Positions 15,001 to 17,521 of a stretch of DNA of 17,521 nucleotides are shown here, piece by piece. This DNA comes from Thaumarchaeota archaeon S13 (GTDB taxonomy: Archaea > Thermoproteota > Nitrososphaeria > Nitrososphaerales > Nitrosopumilaceae): NCBI GenBank assembly GCA_003724275.1, contig RHFA01000012.1, positions 1 through 17,521 of the forward strand, written 5' to 3'. Numbering within the stretch: the first letter of the stretch is position 1; each line of letters begins with the position of its first letter. The position numbers and the translations under genes are program-made. The notes beneath the pieces are model-generated. The model saw only the letters and a program-made list of their open reading frames with translations, searched no databases and was not told where the DNA came from.

Positions 15001-16816
15001 CGATGAATTGCCGTCTCCGTGCCTGATACCGCCTAGAGTTGGGGGGAACCTTCGTGTTGAGTTTTGCCAGACAGGTACGGTTTTGTCCGGCGATATCCCC
15101 GCATTCGTGTTTGTGGGGGAAGACGGGGCGCGGATCGGCACATACGTTTTCCATCCGTTTGGAGACCGCGTGGACGTGTCTATAGAACCGCCCCTGATTG
15201 TGGGTCAGAGATACACAATGTATTCCCCCGAATATGTTTATGATTCTGGGGACACGCTTGGTGGCGAAAACTCGGTAATGTTTACCTTTGGGGTTTCAGA
15301 CTCTGCCCCCCCTACCGTAGAGTCAGCTAGGTTTGCCGGCCCGAGTGAGGTTCGCGTGGAGTTTAGCGAGCCGCTGCGCGCCGTGCCGACCGGCGCGGCG
15401 TTCTCGGTCACACCGGCAGGCGGCACTGCGATCCCGCTTGCGGACGGGGGCGTTTCGCATGCCGCCGGCCTCCGCGCGGTCACGCTCTCGCTGTCCACAG
15501 AAGCCTCGCCGGGCGTGCACGAGGTGCGCGCGCCGGCGACGGTCACAGACCTGGCCGGCAACGCCTATGCGACCCCGGACACGCCAGTCCCCGTCACGTA
15601 TGACGCCATTGCCCCCACTGCCATGTCTGTAACGTTCACGGGAGAGCGAACAGTTTCCCTCACGGTGAGCGAGGCCATCAACGCGGCGACCGCGAACCTG
15701 ATTCGCGTGCGTGGACTAGGCGCCACGAGCGCCTCGTACGCGGCCGGATCCACGACGGTGACGCTCCACACGCAGCTTGCCGCCGCGGCCGGCTCGTCGT
15801 ACGCAGTCGCGATACCCGCCGGCGTGACGGACATCAATGGCGTGCCCCTTGCGCCGACTGTCCTGTGGGCCGCGCGCTCGGACACGGTAGCGCCGGCGGC
15901 CATCGGCGCGCGCACCACCTCGCCGACGACGACGGAGGTGGACTTTGGAGAGGCCGTGAGGCTCGGGGACTCGCCGACTGCGCAGCAGCATGCGGCGCAC
16001 TGGACCGTGACCGAGGGCGCCGCGGCAAGAGCCGTCACCGGCGCCGAGGTCGTCCGCGGCGGCCTCTCGGTGCGCCTCACGCACGCGCCCGTCGGCGCCT
16101 CGGCGATGCCGTCGGTCTCGTATGTGGCCGGCGCCTCCCACGACGACGCGAGCGTGCGCGACTGGGCGGCGGCCCCAAACTACATGACGTCCACGACGAT
16201 GGACGTGGCCGCCGGCGACGGCCTGCCGCCTAGCATAGACTCTCTCACAATGTCCGTCTTGCGCCCCGGCGAGGCCGGCGCGCTGGGCCGAGTCTGGGCT
16301 CGCGCCGGCGACATGGTGAAATTTGTCATGTCCATGAGCGAGGCCGCCGGGGCGGGAGACCCCGTTATACGCCTGGCCGGCGCGCCCCATAACATGGTCG
16401 CCTCCGGCGGGAGCCGCGTGGCCTGGACGCACTCTCACACGGTTGGCATGAACGCAGAGCAGGGAACCCTGGCCTTTGTCGTGAGCGCCGCGGACGGCGG
16501 GGGCAACCTTGCGCACGCCGTCGTCCCGACGTCCGGCGCCGCCGTCATGGTCGACACCGTCCTGCCGTCCTTCACGGCTCGCACGCTAGGGGCGGGAACC
16601 GTCGAGGTCACGCTCTCCGAGCCAGTCCGCGGGACGATAACGGCGTCGGAGTGGACCGTCGGCGGGGCCGCGGCCACGGGCGTCGCTGCGTCGACCGGCT
16701 CGGCGCCGCGCGAAGCGGCCACGCTAGACGCCGGGGCGCGCTTTGTGCTCTGGCACGCCGGAGCCAGCACCGGCACGACGCCCGCGGTCGCGTACAGCCC
16801 GCCGGCCCCCGCCTAG
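9005..16816 (+). CDS. Giant secreted protein: gluzincin-like metalloprotease region plus about 19 tandem Ig-like modules
   Basis: 2603 aa, exported. Signal peptide 1-27 (core YVIAVTLAVGALVASA, cleavage AHA-T). Residues ~28-690 hold a Ca-site-like DPNGDGDAD (307-315) and a zinc-protease signature: HEYGHH (437-442) gives zinc ligands His437 and His441 with catalytic Glu438, and Glu474 in VEGWAG, 33 residues on, is the likely third ligand. AAILWDIYDG follows at about 533. I do not recognise the exact peptidase family. From ~698 to the end lie about 19 Ig-like modules of ~100 aa, starting near 698, 795, 900, 1012, 1095, 1195, 1278, 1376, 1469, 1572, 1681, 1787, 1890, 2009, 2099, 2199, 2292, 2405 and 2516. 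Two main types occur (SEPL...VTDLAGN or DxNGVPL; and FxARTxS...WxVxG...LQH...VxYSP), plus one GDxVxFxxSxSE-type module. The last module ends abruptly at VAYSPPAPA with no membrane anchor or sorting tail. Start set by the TATA spacing. Confidence 0.9.
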   Translation: MTSLLPYVIAVTLAVGALVASAPSAHATPPEIPCDYECMWPVGTYSIPERVAAGMEFEVSWSYSWDPHGAMAATKTEGAPDGYYAVSGAAKGSAPPPGYAGSVVTLRLPQELEVVDWEKGGLKRERLWTDYYGHTIFEYTGTNAYTSSGWHDKTITVRFASEGMLYPVTKLAIDLGLSVADSPPTVLFATRDMTGASLSAEPPDAVGALGATDEYPHRQSLMWPEPIVEAAGIPTGVVGAAGDGETYVYGYLQYNDRGGVSRGAAGVLACVYDVGASAGELTPLRVGGACEQTAGDGFYGIAVPRADPNGDGDADILVRFTTESEVVTTRTGRSDTGVFEPTYLYDQRGPGGSLGATLAMGRATVSDVAPFRDALVVHVEIWNAWQYFADMFDHDVPHVTVVDNRSFGGRYSGLGRVIEMGVDPASGVLYRDQVALHEYGHHIMYTHTGRLPLTGGCSGHNYFTRTTNLCAWVEGWAGVFPSLVYGDPNTQLYPLDVHDHELGDGRGFELSSPSPRGSDAEVTVAAILWDIYDGRDPQEPADDIDSGAQLLWDILGDAPEQGEVWPALSVHDFADDWKDAGYPSLDGVLEHNGVHAHGGVTMHVLHGSGAVKTGDGTTLATAGQVVRVIASAQDDKRPSISFYGGAAAPMRQSGGDRWAGDYTVTPDAPNGPVRFAVSAGGVVTHTLHDVSPSSRTTVDRTPPAKPSAEFTAPGTIALTFRESLAPLEGATFAVSPPSGNAPAVSASLDGRTVLLSLDPSASARGQWRVSIPTSVTDLAGNAYAGDPATASFSPDSDPPTFSAKRAGAKSVSVEFNEDIRPTGRQALRSYFMLEDPSVPESAVHPRVVLTDYPNRRITLLFSQDVFAGTLTFSDVGDSAPLEDMLGNKLADESSATVTSDVAPVFSTDYREAPERVVVVWGVNIAGTTSVSEWKVNGERPVGFGTRPGVETVTVGGRSLSLFVDGLVCAGGRIQVEYARPDGSDASFLTTVGGTAVESMSASDNCGRISTTSARFLDSRTISLELDRDAQDFLERFDVAGLGETIEFVEPGSKTIILYTSSAAEANTTYVVRNSRLGIAGDYASGPLLEPVTYMDTTPPTIRYAEVDAVRNRVAIHLSEPLDAGTFSGKVFTSPTLGTITASYVTHERTIVIGHSGSVGSGPHTISVPAGIADVNGVPLETQVVTATARPETTLGTARFVDGHTLSLEASAELSSETLNRFTISPGLGSIAATQAGNVVTLSTEGHARHNTVYMVAPPFLSLDANGGNVRYQVLEATYVDGVAPSVIGARFVSPQAIEVSLSEPLDPTSLAGASFGVVPTLGAPEADYSSGDTAITVRTPEAARPGTEYTLVVPGMARDSAGLPVSTLRVPVMGVGTFLGGAAFASPNKVVLEANAPLDSSTVAEIEVLGLGRSVASYDPASRSVELRTAKAATDGAKHKILVPASVLDASGKTVGPLILEVTNSAGGSTPRALGASTAAASRVSVEFDRDVAPAGGSPGSLDASLWTITPVGGEPMAAALAVVIDNTVWLRHVSTPAGTALTVTYTPGGGDGDVADRASRQNRIAGLTLPVDDMIPPTFAARTHSMTATVVVFDRPVYGGTSVTEWAVGGVTVVGVSTLDDGAVPSTGSSTAVLEPGTTRIALQHSRISSDARPVVSYSPALGGEILAGSPMVGGSITANDGIAPSVVAAAFTNPRTLHVELDEPPGAGATVVGALTVAGSSGNVGVDKASITPRSTTITLTLSANAVSGEHIVTAGGSVTDAAGNAVSSGARSIVVVRAPAANGSPSFEARTSSPTSTVVTFTPAVSGSTSAAAWSVSGVAATGIARVGGTAVADPGAPSVALPSGTTSVTLQHAPLYGNAAEPIVRYHGTGIASGSESLGSRAEKATDGIEPRLVSAVFVGTAFVRLSFDESVVFVEGSEVERSSHWTVVAVSGGDPTTVRAEILPDASDSSALLLRLGMSVGSGRVSYDGTGGEAGAVVDVSGNGLAGFSDVFVIDELPSPCLIPPRVGGNLRVEFCQTGTVLSGDIPAFVFVGEDGARIGTYVFHPFGDRVDVSIEPPLIVGQRYTMYSPEYVYDSGDTLGGENSVMFTFGVSDSAPPTVESARFAGPSEVRVEFSEPLRAVPTGAAFSVTPAGGTAIPLADGGVSHAAGLRAVTLSLSTEASPGVHEVRAPATVTDLAGNAYATPDTPVPVTYDAIAPTAMSVTFTGERTVSLTVSEAINAATANLIRVRGLGATSASYAAGSTTVTLHTQLAAAAGSSYAVAIPAGVTDINGVPLAPTVLWAARSDTVAPAAIGARTTSPTTTEVDFGEAVRLGDSPTAQQHAAHWTVTEGAAARAVTGAEVVRGGLSVRLTHAPVGASAMPSVSYVAGASHDDASVRDWAAAPNYMTSTTMDVAAGDGLPPSIDSLTMSVLRPGEAGALGRVWARAGDMVKFVMSMSEAAGAGDPVIRLAGAPHNMVASGGSRVAWTHSHTVGMNAEQGTLAFVVSAADGGGNLAHAVVPTSGAAVMVDTVLPSFTARTLGAGTVEVTLSEPVRGTITASEWTVGGAAATGVAASTGSAPREAATLDAGARFVLWHAGASTGTTPAVAYSPPAPA

Positions 16817-16828
16817 GCGATCCCGCAC

Positions 16829-16842
16829 AAGCCTTTTTTACA
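16829..16842 (+). promoter_or_regulatory. T-rich element: TATA-like box for the downstream gene, possibly also terminator of the giant gene
   Basis: CTTTTTTACAC lies centred about 27 nt before the GTG at 16864, the leaderless spacing seen elsewhere in this window. The run of T residues 15-25 nt after the giant gene's stop could equally terminate that transcript, as archaeal RNA polymerase stops at T-tracts. No hairpin precedes it. Confidence 0.5.
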
Positions 16843-16863
16843 CGCCCCGCCCGCCGCGCGCGC

Positions 16864-17367
16864 GTGAAGCTGCAGAGCAGGATGACCGTCTTTGCGGCGA
16901 TCGGCGGCATGCTAGCGCTGATGGCCGCGATCGTCTACTATGCGAGCCTCGACAACGAGGCCCTCGCGAGCGTCGAGATCCTCTCCGGCACGCTCGAGGT
17001 CGACGAGGTCGACTCGATAGCCGGCCGCGCGCGCCTCTCCGTCACGCTCGATGTCCGCAACCCGTCAGAGACGACGTTCACGATACCGAGCATCACGTAC
17101 GACATCACCGCCGGCGGCGAGGACGTCGCCAGCGGCGAGTACTCGGCAGTCGACGTCGCCATGCCCGGCAGGGTCGTCTTTACCACGGGCGAGACGATCC
17201 CGCTGCGGTCAATCGCGTACATGGCCAGGACGGGCTCCAACGCGGCCCTCTATGACGCCGTCGTGTCAGGCGCCGTCGCCTCGTACGAGGCCTCCGGCAC
17301 GGTCACCGTAGAGTCGGCGTGGAGCATCGTAGAGGCCGAGTACAGGGTCGGCCTGGGCGGATCTTAG
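16864..17367 (+). CDS. Small membrane-anchored LEA14/WHy-like protein (function unknown)
   Basis: About 167 aa from the GTG at 16864, or 161 from an ATG at 16882. One N-terminal membrane segment (AAIGGMLALMAAIVYY, 11-26) would anchor an outward-facing beta-rich domain. The pattern SIAGRARLSVTLDVRNPSET (51-70), then TFTIPSITYDIT, then GEYSAVDVAMPGRVVFTTGE (91-110), resembles the LEA-2/WHy fold, in which an NP turn after a beta strand is characteristic. I prefer the GTG because a T-rich TATA-like box lies about 27 nt upstream. It begins 47 bp after the giant protein's stop on the same strand. A part in the same envelope system is possible but unproven. Its stop codon ends one base before the tRNA gene on the other strand. 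Confidence 0.75.
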   Translation: MKLQSRMTVFAAIGGMLALMAAIVYYASLDNEALASVEILSGTLEVDEVDSIAGRARLSVTLDVRNPSETTFTIPSITYDITAGGEDVASGEYSAVDVAMPGRVVFTTGETIPLRSIAYMARTGSNAALYDAVVSGAVASYEASGTVTVESAWSIVEAEYRVGLGGS

Positions 17368-17463
17368 CGGGTTCGGAGGGCTTCGATCCCTCGACCTGTA
17401 ACTTAGGAGGCTACCGCGCTATCCATGCTACGCGCCGGCATTGCGGCTCTGCGCCACGAACCC
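17368..17463 (-). tRNA. tRNA-Arg (anticodon CCT) with an insertion in the D-loop
   Basis: On the minus strand the acceptor arms GGGTTCG (17463-17457) and CGAACCC (17375-17369) pair fully, with discriminator G at 17368. The D-stem is GCGC/GCGC, the anticodon stem GTAGC/GTTAC encloses CTCCTAA (anticodon CCT, reading AGG), the variable loop is AGGTC, and the T-arm GAGGG/CCCTC encloses ATCGAAG. No CCA is encoded. The D-loop is 31 nt instead of about 10; removing 21 nt leaves a standard AGCATGGATA loop, so a non-canonical archaeal intron is likely. The splice points are ambiguous because short repeats (GGCGC, AG) border the insert, and I could not draw a clean bulge-helix-bulge. Confidence 0.9.
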
Positions 17464-17481
17464 GCGCGCGCGCGGCGGGAG

Positions 17482-17493
17482 TAATTATTTAAG
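17482..17493 (-). promoter_or_regulatory. TATA box for tRNA-Arg
   Basis: The minus strand reads CTTAAATAATTA, centred about 25 nt upstream of the tRNA 5' end at 17463. This is the standard archaeal tRNA promoter position, in otherwise GC-rich DNA. Confidence 0.8.
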
Positions 17494-17521
17494 CGTAATC
17501 GATGCCGCGCGCGAGGAGCGG

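Noticed and set aside
15716..16516. 266-aa open frame on the minus strand
   Set aside because: His/Arg/Gly-rich shadow in a highly GC-rich part of the giant gene, with no promoter or recognisable domain.
16651..16863. Earlier start for the LEA-like protein frame
   Set aside because: It would overlap the end of the giant gene by more than 150 bp in another frame, and precedes both the T-rich promoter element and the membrane segment.

Overview
The window looks like a GC-rich archaeal chromosome segment, most likely from a thaumarchaeon of the Cenarchaeum symbiosum kind. The reasons are: a NadM-type NMN adenylyltransferase; TATA boxes 25-29 nt upstream of apparently leaderless start codons; a tRNA with an insertion in its D-loop and no encoded CCA; and very long secreted proteins built from Ig-like, HYR, FnIII and FG-GAP modules. 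The species is inferred from general family knowledge, not from any search.

Layout, left to right. (1) 1-597, minus: N-terminal part of a DUF3800-type protein that runs off the left edge. (2) 598-978: a GC-rich intergenic stretch with its TATA box and a pair of 37-bp direct repeats. (3) 979-2674, minus: two housekeeping genes, nadM (NAD biosynthesis) and a class V serine-pyruvate/alanine-glyoxylate-type aminotransferase whose TATA box overlaps the nadM stop codon. (4) 2802-7461, minus: a two-gene operon for secreted surface proteins, first an 808-aa HYR plus FG-GAP beta-propeller protein, then a 751-aa HYR plus FnIII protein whose TTG start overlaps the end of the first gene. (5) 7514-8951: an insertion sequence with 28-bp imperfect terminal inverted repeats, a DDE transposase and a third, internal copy of the end sequence. 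It sits exactly between the two divergent surface-gene promoters. (6) 9005-16816, plus: a giant 2603-aa secreted protein with a gluzincin-like metalloprotease region (HEYGHH ... EGWA) and about 19 tandem Ig-like modules of at least two types. (7) 16864-17367, plus: a small membrane-anchored LEA14/WHy-like protein. (8) 17368-17463, minus: tRNA-Arg(CCT) with about 21 extra nucleotides in the D-loop, abutting the preceding stop codon.

How the parts fit together: the surface operon and the giant protease-adhesin gene are divergent. Without the insertion sequence their TATA boxes would lie only about 40 bp apart. I infer a co-located cell-surface or secreted module with animal-matrix-like domains, possibly for host or particle contact, with a mobile element lodged in its shared control region. 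Part of that element (239 bp bounded by inverted copies of the end) looks like a MITE, and the transposase segment is flanked by 21-bp perfect direct repeats, so the locus could in principle collapse and re-form. All promoter, domain and family assignments come from reading the sequence; none was checked by a database search.
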